Source: Prinia subflava
Taxonomy: Eukaryota > Chordata > Aves > Passeriformes > Cisticolidae
Reading direction: 5' to 3'
NCBI RefSeq assembly: GCF_021018805.1
Contig: NC_086253.1
Location: 12,154,735 to 12,218,734 of the forward strand
Length of the DNA: 64,000 bases
The notes under the pieces were generated by a model. It worked only from the letters and a program-made list of their open reading frames with translations, was not told where the DNA came from and did no database searches. Positions 25,141 to 38,559 of the stretch are shown piece after piece (position 1 is the first letter of the stretch; each line of letters starts with the position of its first letter). The position numbers and the translations under genes are program-made.

Positions 25141-26783
25141 TTAAGCACATTTCCTCAAGCCACTGCTACTTCTCTTGTCATCACTTGTGTCAGTTTAGGC
25201 CCTTTCTGGACTAGAAAAATTTAAAAAATATACACGTTTTCCTTGTCCATACAGTGGTGTGGGCTGCCCAGCCATCTTCTGGCTTGCTCAGTAGCGAAGA
25301 GCTGCTCTTCAGGAGAAAACAAGCAGCTGGCTTGGGTGACTTGAGCAAGTTCAGATACCAATGTTTTGTTTTGTTTTTTTTTTTTAAAAACCCTAACAAA
25401 AAGTTGATTCAATCTCAACTTTGCTCTGTTTGTAGCAGAATGACTTATTCAGGAAATACTGTATGGATCTTGGCAAATGGACAACATTCTATATAGTTTT
25501 TCATTTATTAAAGTGAATTTGTCACATCAAAGCGATCTTTTGTGATTAGTCTTGGGAGTTCAGCTTTCATTAACAATCATTCATTGCTCTTCTTCCTTGG
25601 AGACACTCACTGGTGCAAAGGTTGATATAAAACCATCAGGATGTTCTCTTAATTTACTGTGAGTGCAGCTAGAACTACCATCTGTGACTAGGACTGAGGA
25701 TGTATTATGCTTATCACTGCCAGGCTTCTCCATTCCAGGAAGAATGTCAGTCTAAAAACTCCCAAAAGTTTGAGAATTATGGTAGAGAAAAATTGATAAT
25801 AATTATTAGTTTGTTGTTTTTGTTAAGAAAAATGTTTAATACTCCTCTGCTTTGAGAGATGAAACAGTCTTCGCATGGGAGAGATCTTTGTCTCAGGAGC
25901 ATGAATTTTATTGTTTCTATAGAAATACAAAATAGAATGGCCAAATTTTAGGCCTTTGAAAAATGTAGCTTCTGAAGCAACAATATGCAGACACTCTGAA
26001 ATTAAATTTTCCATTTAAAAGTAGGAATAATAATTATTCTTTATTTCTTCTTTCCTTTATCTGTCATCCTACATGAAATTTTGAGATTTTTGTGGGATGG
26101 ATTGTCTGGCAAGACAAGGTAGCAGAACTGCGTTAGTGTCATAACATAAAAAAGCATACTGCAATGCAATAAAATCCCCTTTCCAAAACAGGAATGAAAA
26201 ATAATTTAAAAACCCCAAACAGCTGCTTTAGCTACATCATCATCCTGAAATAGTGACTAAATTACTGTTTTCCATGGGGAATAGTAAATATTTAAGCAAC
26301 TGACTGAAATCCTTTGAACCAAAATGGAAAAGAATTTTCCATTATCTTCTGTGATATTCAACCATGCCCAAGAAGATTTTCATTAAGCTTATTCACATAA
26401 TTGATTAGATAAGAAACAAATGCACTGGCAGATAAGCATTTTCTGTAGTTGGGCCAAGCATCTTAGGATATTACAGTAGATCTCTTATGGTATTAGCCAA
26501 GAGAATCAAAGATACAATAGAGTCTGAAGTAACTCAACTTCTATTTGAAAAAAAAATACCATTGTTTGCAATTCAGCATTATAAAGAAGCCATTAAATAT
26601 TAGGTCTGTCCTTAGCCAAACTGAGGCAAATTTTCATAATGTATTTGAGTATGAGTGAAACTTTCCCAAGAGTATTTTCAGCTGGGAAAGGACCAGGCCA
26701 GCATTCCTGACCTGGGCCTTGTACACTCAAATTTTAACCTGAAGAGTGCACTCAGGGGCACTGCAAACTTGGTATTTTTGTTA

Positions 26784-26927
<144 letters not shown>

Positions 26928-27570
26928 TCAAACCAAACAAAAAAGCATTTCATTAAGGTTAGAACATGGGCTGTATTTCACAGCTGAAAAATGAATAAGG
27001 ACTCAACAAACTGGAATGGATTTGGAAGCATCGCATTTTCAGGGTGTAGTTTCGGTGCCTTGTTTTACTGATAACAAGCAACCTTCACTGGTGAGAGCAT
27101 TTCAAAAATCAGCAATTTCATCTATTAATTCTTACCTGGTTCTTTTAAGTTTTAAATTATGTGACTAAAAATAGTCATAGGAGGGGAATTCTTGGTCTGA
27201 AGTGTGACCTAAAGAGAACATTTAGGGTAGTGTAAACATTTTATGGGAAAATATCTGCAAATGAGGTGATTCCTCCAGATTGATGAAGTTATTGAATGTG
27301 GTAAATCTCACCCTTATTCTACATTTGGGTAGAACTAATCAGACAGGCTTTAAAGGTATTCAATATAAGAAAATGGTACTTAAATAGAAATCCTGACACT
27401 GAGAAACTGTAATGACTGGAAGAAAACACTGTCAGTGAAGTAATGACTTCCATAAGAGTAACTTCTGTGGAGGAAAAGAGAATGTATGTTCAAAACAAGG
27501 ATCCACTTTGTCTAATTTCATGAAAAAACCTGCACAAATATTACTGTAATTTCTTCAGAAATGAGTGAAT

Positions 27571-27620
27571 ATGAAATGAAATGAAATGAAATGAAATGAA
27601 ATGAAATGAAATGAAATGAA
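27571..27620 (+). repeat. (ATGAA)10 microsatellite
   Basis: Ten perfect tandem ATGAA units, about 1.2 kb from the (TTTTA)n array in the same intron. Confidence 0.97.
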
Positions 27621-28821
27621 AACTTGGTCATGCTTTTCTAATGATTTAACAGCAGAATCTCAGTACACTTTGTGAAAACAACATTTTCACTGGACATTTT
27701 CTAGACAACAGTGTCCCCAGTCACAACATCTGAATTACAATTACCATGTGAGCCTCTTCTGGCCATGACATCAAGTCTGATGTATTACATTACTCCTTAT
27801 TACCACGGCTTCATTTTGTGATGAGCACACTGCAGTGAATGATGTAGTCTGGTCACACTTCTGACTGGCAGTTTGGGATTTGACTATTTATGGCACTTAG
27901 AGAAGTACCTTTAATAAATGGAAAGGCATTCCTTTTAGAGGAAGTTTTGCAGTGTTTGCGTTATGGATGGCAACCTAATAATTTACAACTCCAGACCTGA
28001 CTTAATAAAGTCTTCAAGAGCCAAATATTATAGAAGATTTCAGCATCACATTAGTTATGGCAAAACTCTAATCTGTAGAAAAAAAAGCAGTGAATGTATA
28101 AACGTGATGTTATAGTCTTTGACCAGCAGGATCATGTCCAAGCATGTTTGGTATGAGATCTGCAGGCACATAAATAAACTTTTTTTCTGGAATATATGTG
28201 TTTGGAGAATAGATGACGAGATTTCCTCTGGCAGAGGAAAACTTGGGCTGTGATCCAGTATGACATAAATCAACAATGCCATAAGAGTCACTACACTGAG
28301 TTAACTCTGTCTCACCTCCAGATGACATAGCTTCCCTTGGCATGCTATATCTTCATGTGTATTTCAACACTTATTTGCATGCTGCTGGTGTGTAGGCGCA
28401 TCTTACAGGTGTGCAGTCTATCAGATAGATAGTGAGAGCATAAGCAGGATATTTTTTATTACTTTAGTCGATCAATGCACTTAAATTGCACAACAGGCAC
28501 CAAACTTGTATTTTTAATATCACCATAGGAACCTTGTAGTGAAGGTTTGCTTGATTTAGCCCCATTTGTTACGGTTTTTGCCCACTGTGCCAGGATGATG
28601 TACAATATCTCATTACAGAAAATAGCCCTTTGGCATTTTTACTGAACTATGCAGGTATAATACTGGTTTCTCTATTTCTTTTATAGCTTTAACATTTTAA
28701 TAATGAGACAGATAACTATCTGATTTCTGTGAGATAGAGGTGAAAATACTTTATTGATGTAACCCATGACATTGCCAGAATCATGCAGCTGTTTTGCTAA
28801 TTGAGTGACAGAGCTATTGAC

Positions 28822-28958
28822 TTTTATTTTATTTTATTTTATTTTATTTTATTTTATTTTATTTTATTTTATTTTATTTTATTTTATTTTATTTTATTTT
28901 ATTTTATTTTATTTTATTTTATTTTATTTTATTTTATTTTATTTTATTTTATTTTATT
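28822..28958 (+). repeat. (TTTTA)n pentanucleotide microsatellite, about 27 units
   Basis: An uninterrupted TTTTA array of about 137 bp. On the STK32B transcript strand it reads (TAAAA)n. No interruptions are visible, which usually goes with a polymorphic array. Confidence 0.98.
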
Positions 28959-30289
28959 GTTCTAAAATCCTCGAGGTAAACTTATCCTACATTAAGCAGA
29001 TCAGCAAAAAATGCTTTCTTTTGCCCTGGAGTTTTGAAGCTGTTTCCTCACCTTAAGTCAATGGCATTCTTAGGTCAGGACATGAGGAGTTAAAAGCCCA
29101 ATTTTTAAAGCAGAGAGAACCTTTTTGCCCTCTTTACAAGCATTATTTTCAGTCCAGCAGGAATGCCTCTCTGCATTCCATCAGCTCCAGTGAAATGGTT
29201 GTAAACACTCTCTTCCCATGATGGGAGGACTGGCAGAGGGTGCAATATGATTTGCAGTATCCCATACAGGTTTTTCTCAGGATGAAATCTCAAACATGTT
29301 CAAGCCAAAAGACCTTTCTCTAGTTTGACAAGGCTGTTAAATACCCATTTCATACTAATCTTGTGCCTAATGTGTCTAAAAGTCTTTTTGAACTGAGATA
29401 TTAGGTGCAAATGAAGGTTATGTGCACACTTCCGGAGTTTGCCTGCTCATTCAGAAACAGAGCATGATCTTACAAAAAAACAGCAAACCCTCCAAGTCAT
29501 AGAATTAGCCAAACTCTGAAGAATTAGAGCTGTGAAATACAGGACATAATATTAAGTTTTCCTGTAAGAAGTAACTGTGCCTGGAGAACCATTTCAGAGT
29601 GCCAACTGGTCAGGATAAAAGCAAATAAAAACTCTGAAATGAAAGATGAAAGTCTCCTTTGATTTCTTTAACATTGTTACCTAAATAGACAGTCTGTAAT
29701 CTTTTAAAATTTGAACTTGATTCCAGGGTCAGCTTGGAGAGCCATCCTGCAGCCTGCTCTGGGTAGATTCTTCCAAAGGGAGATGAGATTTCAGCTTGCC
29801 AGCTTGGAGCAAGGGCAACAGCTCTGCTGGGTGCACCCGCTGTGAACATATCCTCTCTTGCCTACCAGATTTAGGGTGAGAACAACACTTCATCTTTATC
29901 CCCATGCATCTACATAATCTGAAGTATTGTGCCTTCAAGGGTTTGTGTGAACAAGAGTGAGAATACCTACAAGAGCAAGAGTTTCATGTTTTTCCTTTTT
30001 CACTGAACAAATGCTTTTCAGGAAAATAAATGGGTTTAATATCAGGTTTGATCCTGCAGTTTGTTTTGGCCAAGAGATGTATTTACAGTCACATGCACTT
30101 AGGGGAAAGGCAATAGATGTTTGCATGGCAGAAACTCAACTTTTAAACAGTTAAGATAAATCAAGTAACAGCAAGTTTAGCAGCAAGAGTAAATTCAAAG
30201 AAAAGTAGAGGAGTGTTGCAATTGGTAGATCCCACAGGTCCTCACAGCTCCCTTGACTCAATTTCTTTGATTTGCTGGAGAACTGCATA

Positions 30290-30560
30290 TTCCTGGAGCT
30301 GCCTGGAGAGTGACTGAGCAGCAGGAACCTGCTCCAGCCTCACTGCTCAGCCTGCTTTGAGCAGAGCTGGAGCAGAGGCTGCTCGGGGCCCTGCTGTCAG
30401 TGCTCACCCCACAGTCCTGGGATGATGATGAAGCTCAGGCACCCAGGGTCCCACAGCACCCGTGAGAGGGTGACAGAGGCCAGAGAGCCTCCAGGGGATC
30501 CTTACAGCTTCTTCCTCTTGGCAGTCATCATCGCCTGCATGGGCTCCTCCCCTCTGCTCA
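30290..30560. other. GC-rich stretch with repeated AGCAG/CTGCTC words
   Basis: Contains TGAGCAGCAGGAACCTGCTC and GCTCAGCCTGCTTTGAGCAG, including short inverted words (GAGCAGG / CCTGCTC). It is AT-rich on both sides. No gene or known element is recognised. Confidence 0.45.
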
Positions 30561-32065
30561 CATGCTCAGGCGCCTGGAAAACCTGTCACCCGAAGAACTG
30601 GGGACTTTTAAGGTCTGGAATTCAGAAGCAATGCAGACCTTTTGTTTGGGTTACTGCTTTTCATGTTTCACAAAGTGTGATCTGACACCTTTCATGCAAC
30701 TTTTTGAAAATGGCAAAGAAACACTCTTTAAATACCAATGCCATTCCAAGATGAGACATCTGTACTAATTTTAACAGAGCAAATAAAATCAGGAATGTCT
30801 CTTTGTCTTATATAATAATGATTAATTGCACACACTGACTTTGGCAACGTCCAAACAAAACCTCTTTCTATTGTTTCTTTTCTGTATCTATATTTTTCTC
30901 TTTTTCTCTTTTCACTTTCATGATTTTATTGTTTACCTGCTATGTTTTCTTGGAAAGCTATATAGAAGAATCCACATTTGTACTGTATTGTGTGCTTCAG
31001 TGCATTTATTGGTTGTCTCCAATACAAATTTCCAGTCAATACGTTTTCCCAACTAATAAATTAAAATAAATCGTCTTCAGAGTTGTATCTTTTGATGGTT
31101 TTGCACTGTATCTTTTTAATAATGCCATACTACTGCAGATTGTAGGAAGCAAATAAATGGTTATTTCTCTCTAAAATAAAAGCACACTAGAGGACAACAT
31201 GTGAACAAATTAAATGTGAAAGCAAATCTAGTGAGTCTGCATCCATCTCAGAAGCAATGGGGTATTGGAATATCCTCAGTCCTGTTCTGTAGGTTTGTGC
31301 AAAAGGGAGTAATTTCTGACAAATCCATTCATGTATATAACTATCCACTTGAATTTTCATACCAGTTATATGATTTGCAATGTGAATTATGTAGATGATG
31401 CATCTCATATTTTATACATATTTTCCTAGAGATCCATAACAAAAATAAAGTTTTAAAAAAGGAAATTTTATGTAGCTGGTTGGTAATTATATACCTTTAT
31501 TTGTGGAAAGATGTTAGTATCTAACAACATGATTAATGAGCTTGAAATAAAAATATCAACTTAAATGCAAATAACATTAAACCAAATTTTCATTATTTTT
31601 TCCTATTGTAAAATTACATTTTGTACAAAGAATAAAATATTTTAAGTAGGGTTTCTGAAAATCTGCTGAGTATTCATTGCTATCACAGCTTCATAAACTG
31701 TAAGTGCTCTAGGTCTCTGAAATTCTGACTATTTTTGATTTGCTGCTCAAAGGTGAGTTTGAAAACACTGTCCATGATAAAATGATCAATTTGAGGTCTA
31801 TTTTTTGGTGTGGTTGGCAAAAAGTAGCTGCTGTTATTTCTGATGGATGGAACATCTACACACTAACAGATCAGTCTATTTAAGCAACAACTTGCAAGTC
31901 AGTCTTGCAAGATTGATTACCGTAAGGATCTGGCTGTCCATGAAAAGCTAAATATTGCCAATGACATCTGGTCACCATTTCCTTCACAATGTCCTGTGCC
32001 AGTGTTATCAGTATGAGAAACTGAAAATGAAACAAACAAAAAACCCTAGTGTTTTTGTCTCTCTC

Positions 32066-32100
32066 TTTTTTTTTTTCATTTTTTTTCTTTTTTTTTTTTT
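32066..32100 (+). repeat. T-rich low-complexity tract
   Basis: Thirty-five bases almost entirely T, with two C interruptions and one A. It follows CTCTCTC. Confidence 0.9.
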
Positions 32101-32693
32101 AATGATCCAGTTTAGGTGGATATGTCTAAAACATTTCTTAGGAATGAAATCCCTGACCTTGCTCATCCAGTTGTCAAGCTACAGCTCTCATCTATCTGCA
32201 CCTCAGCAGGGACCCTCCATGTCAGTAAGGAGAATCAGGGGTTTGTGGTTTACTGGAGGGGTTACAACACGCTCTGCAGTAGTCATTGCAGCACAACACA
32301 CTTCAGTGGTGTGGGTCTTATTGCAATGCCTGAGATGTCAGATTAGAAAACACATTCCAGCATCGTTAACTGAGATTCAGCATCACATCCCATCACCAGG
32401 TATCATCCTCCTTCCACATATCAGTCCCTGATCTTGGGGAAAAAAATTGTGTATAAATTGATATATACACATATATACAATACACACAGCATGAGCAATA
32501 TTTTGATTGATTAGCACAGGACAAGCTGTTAAAAGGTTAGATGTTTGCAAATTTTAAACGTGGGAATGATGATGTACAGAAGACATTTATAGTTTCTCTT
32601 TGCTGAATCAAGCTTAAGGCATGACAGATTGAGCTGAATAAAAAATGAACTGGAGTTTTCGAATAATGTTCCAAGAACCTTGAAGTGAGATGT

Positions 32694-32746
32694 TTCAGTG
32701 AAATAATAATTCACTGAATAATTCACTGAAATAATAATTCAGTGAA
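32694..32746. repeat. Cluster of four 9-bp inverted units in A-A'-A'-A order
   Basis: TTCAGTGAA, ATAATAA, TTCACTGAA, TAA, TTCACTGAA, ATAATAA, TTCAGTGAA follow one another. TTCACTGAA is the exact reverse complement of TTCAGTGAA, so the block contains several alternative hairpins and two equal spacers. Confidence 0.9.
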
Positions 32747-35542
32747 ATAATTGCTTTCTCAGCACTGTGATGAGAAAATATTAATTTTCACTTTCCCCTG
32801 AGAAATAAAATCAGGGGTCAATAATTTTTCTGGATCATGTTTTAAATAGAAAACAGAAATCAAACTACAATAATGACCAGTGATCTTCTATCCAAGTAGA
32901 AGCTGTTTCAAGAGCAAAATGGAAGAAAACAACTTCCCTCTCCCTCAATATAAATGTGGATTTGGTAAACTATGAATTTACCTCCTAGTGTTTACTTTCT
33001 CATGTGCTAAAAGGGTCTAAATTATAATGGTCAGCCTTCTGACTCAGAGCTTTGCACTAGCCAGCTGCTAACTTCTATTTTATGGGGCAAAATGCTGCTT
33101 AAAGCCTGGGCATGCTGGGATGGCAATTTTCTAGCGTGAGGTTTATACTTGTTCTAGCCATGTAACTGATTTTGCAGCATTATTCACATTATACACCTCA
33201 ATAGTTTTAATACTCATATTTAATGCAATTATTCAATCAAAGTAAATAATTTATATACCATTACCTGAAAACAGACACGGCATTTAGAATGCCTTATTAG
33301 TTTTCCATATGGCTATATAACCTCTCCTGCCCTTATTCAGCGTGCTGTCCTCATACAACCCTCTGCTTTACTCAGCCACTGAACAGAACTCACTCCTTGA
33401 CCTTGCACAGAGGAGCCCTTAGTGGCTGAACATCTGGATCAGCCTCAGAGAAACAACCTGGAGTCGCTACCCCTGTTGAAAGCAAGCCCAGCAGCAATGA
33501 GCGTGCCATGGTCTCCTGTTATTGAACTGGAATTGTACACGAGCACCTTCGTTACTCTGTTCCAGTTCTTGTTCCAGTGGCCAGTTCTTCCAGCAGTTTT
33601 TAGAAGGGATTGTGTCCAAAAATACCCATTTGGTGTTTGGAAGATTGCTCCAGTGTGTGGACAGCAGCTGTTCTGCCCAGTACTGAGATTAGCGGGTCTG
33701 CCTCACTGGGGATTTTTGGGGCAGACTGTAGCTGACACACCAGAAGGACTCTTACAGGCTTCTGCATCACATACTCCCACCAGATTAGAAAATACCTTTA
33801 CTCCAGTTTATGCATGGAAAAACCTGGGGGGTTGGCCTGACTAAAACCCAGGACTTATCCAGGGGGCAGAGGGGCCCTGTGGGGCCCATTTGCCACCTCC
33901 ACTGGACCTCTGCTCCCCTCAGATCTGCCTGCAGAGCTCCACAACACAGCGGGCATTTCAGGCAGGTAATAAATAAATAATCAAACAAACAAATTAACAA
34001 ATAAAAGGCCCAAACCAAAACCACCTCTTGAACTCAGAGTGGGGTATTTATTAACTGAAATAGTCAAAGAAATGGTTGTATTAGTAGTTTTGCTGGAAGA
34101 TCTCAAAGGATGGTTGCAGGTCAGAGAGCACAAAGAGGTGAAGAGCAGCTGGAGGTAATAACTTTTTTCCTGATCTCCTGAGGTTCCTCAGCTGCTTATG
34201 TTCCTACCCATAAGTGGAACCAAGACCTGAATGCCTGCTAGCAGCTCCGTGTTTAATCCCTTCAGCCACGTAGCTCCTAGCACGAGCTGAAAATCCCATC
34301 AGTGTGGGGAGTATTCATTTCAGCACCTCAAAGTCTCACACAGCCACTCTTAGTTCTTGCTTATCAGAACAAACAGAAGCCTCCCTTGCCGTGCTGACAT
34401 CGGGAGATGTCCCTGGGATCAAAAGGTCAGGTAATGATGACCAGAGAAACTCTGCAGACAGGCAGTCAAACCCCCTGTAGGATCAAGGTTGGATTTTTAA
34501 AAACCTAAACACTGCCTTAAATGCATTCAAAATGCAATGAGCTGAAAAACAGTATTTAATTTCAGGGCACAGTTTAACATGAGTGCACAATTGACCACTC
34601 TTGAAAACTCAACTCAGAATTTCCCCTGCTATATTTTAAGCATCTGAGAAACAAATTTAGCTCCATGGGATAATTTTTGCTGCGTGAAAGGTTTATATCA
34701 GGACATCCACTGCCTTTCCTCTAAGTTCAATAGTACACCCACACAGTATTAATTAATAAATATGGATGAGTCATACATTTTAGAAGTTCAGTGGACCAGT
34801 GTAAATCCACAATCCTCTGGTAATCTCAGGCATACAGTCATTCTTCACCATGACAGCAGCCTATGAAAGGAGCTGTGAAAACCTGAGATAACAAGTCTGT
34901 GAGATGGGAATGGAGTAGCTGAAACCTTTCACATAATTTATGACTGATTTTATTGACTGGATTTTTTTTCAGATGTATTTGTGTAATAAACTGTATTTTA
35001 TTGGTTTGATTTGAGGCTAAGTCACAGTGCATCATTTGAATATCTTCAGTCTCTGCTGATAAAAACACCAAAGACTCAACCTAGTCCCCCTAAACCCTCC
35101 TACCACTAAACCCAAAAGCTCCCAAAAAACAAACCAAAAATAAGCAAAGTAAAAGAACCACATAGAAAACCAAGCAAACCTTAAATCCACCTCAAAATAA
35201 CCTGTGAATGGAAAGGTTTTGTAACACTCAGAAATAATACACTGATCTATGGAAATTGATCACTCCAAAATATTTCAGTAAGGAATAACCATATGCTATA
35301 GGGCTCAAACACATATAAATTTGCCAAAGTGAGGAGTAAAAGAAAGGTGACACGTGTCATGTTTTCTAGATGTGCTTAACTGTTTAACTTTTGGGTTTGT
35401 AGCTGAGCTCTCTATTGCAGGATAGAGGGCCATAACTCATAACTGCAGATGGGTGCCTAGCACAGAGCATTTTCTTTGAGACACACAGTTATATCTTGCA
35501 GTCTTGTTCACAAGGGAGCAATTTAAGAATTTAAAAATACTC

Positions 35543-35557
35543 TTTTTTTTTTTTTTT
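35543..35557 (+). repeat. T15 homopolymer
   Basis: A run of T following AATACTC and preceding CCCCACTC. Confidence 0.88.
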
Positions 35558-35825
35558 CCCCACTCATAAAGATGGAACAGTGTTGAATGTAGCAAGGCCT
35601 TACACAGGTACTTCCAGTCAGGTGAACACATATTTCCCTTTCACACCAGAGGCAGAGGTAATATCCTTGTGCAAGGAGAAAGAGCCACAGCTGAACAGAG
35701 CAGCACATGCAGCCAGGGACCGTGTCCTGCCCTGCCCTGGCTTTCCTGCCCTACAGCCCAAGTCAGGATGGAGGGGGTGCTCCACAAATGCTTGTGGTCA
35801 TTTGTTGGCAGCAGCTGTGCCTGTC

Positions 35826-35909
35826 AAAGCCAGCCTGGTCTCAAAGGACACTTTGCATTGCTTGCCAAAAGCCAGCCTGGTCTCAAAGGACATTTTGCAC
35901 TGCCCGCCA
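35826..35909 (+). repeat. 42-bp tandem duplication, near-identical
   Basis: Copies at 35826-35867 and 35868-35909 share AAAGCCAGCCTGGTCTCAAA and differ at a few positions (GACACTTTGCATTG against GACATTTTGCACTG). Confidence 0.93.
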
Positions 35910-36450
35910 GGGTAGGATGACAGTCTGAAACCGTAAGAGTTTACCAAGAGTTATTCTGCTGCAGTGCATTTAAACCCCCCACTATTCCTACAATAAAGCC
36001 TGGACAGCACCCTCAATCACAGGTGTTGTAAAAGGTTTGAGCAGTGAATTTGTGAAGGTAAAATCAGGCACAGGTCTCCAAATCAGCAGAAGGCACACAT
36101 TGCCCTCCAGAGTCCCAGCCACCTGAACAAAGGCAAACTCGGAGGACCCCCAAACTCAAAGAAGTTGATCTCATTTCAGCATTTCAGGTCACTGGCTTTG
36201 AGAGGAAAAGCTGCAGAAGCAGCTGGAAGCATCCTGCCTTGCCAGGCTGTTGGCCCTGTTCTTTTCACATTTGCTGCTGTTCCTGTCTTTGTTCCTGTGT
36301 GTGGCAGGTATTTCTCTTGTCTGGGAAGGGGAGGACATGGAAATGGACAGGGTTTCTAGAGGAGCATTCAGGTTCAGGTACAGTGCATTCTGCATAAACA
36401 TTTCATAAGTAGGGAAACAGGCAGGGAATATTTCAGACTGAAATATTTGG

Positions 36451-36518
36451 GGCTAATGTGAAGTGGGATTAAGCAGAGACTTCGGGGCCAAAAGGCTAAT
36501 GTGAAGTGGGATTAAGCA
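36451..36518 (+). repeat. 43-bp spaced direct repeat
   Basis: GGCTAATGTGAAGTGGGATT followed by AAGCA occurs at 36451 and again at 36494, 43 bp apart. The intervening part of the unit is not repeated. Confidence 0.92.
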
Positions 36519-38151
36519 AAGGCTGCAGGAGCTGACTCAAACCATGCTTAGCATTACAAGATAGGCATCTTAATCAGAACAGCTAGGGCATTTTTACAAC
36601 ACAATACCAATTCACTCTGCTTCCTTCCTGGAAATCATTTTTATTCAGTCATGCTGCATGTGAACAAATCACTCCCTAGCAATTTCTCAGCCTATTTCAA
36701 TCAGATTTCAACGAGGAATGAAGGCTTTAGAGATAACTTTTTTTTCTGTTTATTTCCTTAAATTTGCCATAGGAAGTGAGAAATCCTATAAGAGCCTCAG
36801 CTAAGGGAAAGGCTGGAGAGTCCCCTCATATCTGATTAAACATAACAGGATTCACATGAGAGTAAGATTTCATAAATCTTCAAGAGGGGGGAAAAGCTTT
36901 CATCACATCTCATACTGTCATCATTGTGAAAATCAGCATAGCATAAGCCATGTCTTACAGAAACTGCTAAGTTTCCTTGGTTCTGGTACTCAGCAAGTAC
37001 CATGCTTGAAGGTGACTTTCTTTTGTTACACCAAAGTTAAATTGTGGTTTGAATTCCTGCTAATAGAAGCTTACAAGCAACCACAGAGCCAACCTCCCCA
37101 ATTCTGATTTTTCCTATTTGTCTTGTAGTCTAAATGTCTCAAGAGAAGCCACATGGAAAGCCTTTGATACAGCCTTACAACCAGAAATCACTGCAACTGA
37201 AAGGTCTTTGTAGCATTTCCCTAAAGTTAGAATTCTTCACAAAATAAAAGGTATAAACTAAAAGAGAAAATTAGCACCAATGAATGCCTGGCCATATCTG
37301 TCACACACTTAATATTTGGTTTATTGAAGCTTTGATATCCAAACTGTGCCACAGAGAATTCTTAACCATCACTTTTCATCTGAAACAGAGGATTTTTACA
37401 GCTCTAAAAGCTTTGCTGTCTTCTTACAGCTCCAAATAAATGCAAGGGTGATTCTTTCTGAATGGTAAAGACTGCAACTGGAGCTTTTGAAGCACCTTGG
37501 AGTTTCCAAAAGGTGAGGAAGGTGAGATGAAGAGAAAGTAAGCTGGTGGATGGTGTGATACCCTTCACAAAGGAAAGGAGAGAATTTTTTACTACTGTTT
37601 CTTCTTGTGAGGTTGGTGGATATGGTGGAGGTCTGATGAGTGGGGAGGAGGCTTCAGGAGTGGAGCAAATACATGAGCTGAGGTGAGCTTAGACCAGATC
37701 CCTTAGTGTGAAAAGGTAAAATCTCTTCCCTCTCTCCCATCTTTCCCTTGACTTTCTAATGCTCTGCATCCCATGCCTGTGCTGTGCTGCTTATTTCACC
37801 AAAGCAGATAAATTGTATATTCTTGGTTGCAAAACCAGCACATGATGCAAATATTTCCTATATTCTTGTCTCAAGATGAGGGGATTTACAGAAATTAACA
37901 CAGCTGAATTTCTGCTGAATTTGAATTTGCAAAACCAAACAGAACCTGACTAGAAGAGTGTAGAGATCAAGCTCCTGTATAAAATAACATCCAAACAACA
38001 TCCTTTATCTCTGAGGATTTTCACTACTGACACATGTATATATTGTCAAAAAAAGAAGTTGCTCACTTTATGCTACTTTATGCTTTTACAATTTCAAATC
38101 CTTTTGCTATACCATTAGTCAGTCTTAATGTGTAACTTTTCTTACATTTTA

Positions 38152-38289
<138 letters not shown>

Positions 38290-38559
38290 TTAAAATAGCA
38301 CATCATACAAATATTCCTCACTGAAGGTTCATCTTTCCCAACACCTCACTTTATCCAACAATTAAGTGATAATGAAAGAAAAACAATTGGAAAGATATGT
38401 AACATCAATAGGAACTTAATATTAAATATTACTTTTAACTAGAAAAAACAATTTGGAAGAACAGTGACTGAATACTTCTTGTGTGGCTGCACCCAATACC
38501 TGTCTGCACTCCTGAACTGTTTTTGCTGATCACCCCTGAATATTCTCATGCCACAAACA

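Noticed and set aside
24720..25214. 164-codon open frame, longest in the window
   Set aside because: Lies in a GC-rich patch where several frames on both strands are open. The translation is Cys/Trp-rich with no domain or homologue I recognise. Not called as a gene.
28805..29056. Open frame with alternating Phe, Ile, Leu and Tyr
   Set aside because: Entirely a translation of the (TTTTA)n microsatellite.
31955..32431. 158-codon open frame
   Set aside because: Its centre runs through a T-rich low-complexity tract (poly-Phe), and the rest has no recognisable similarity.
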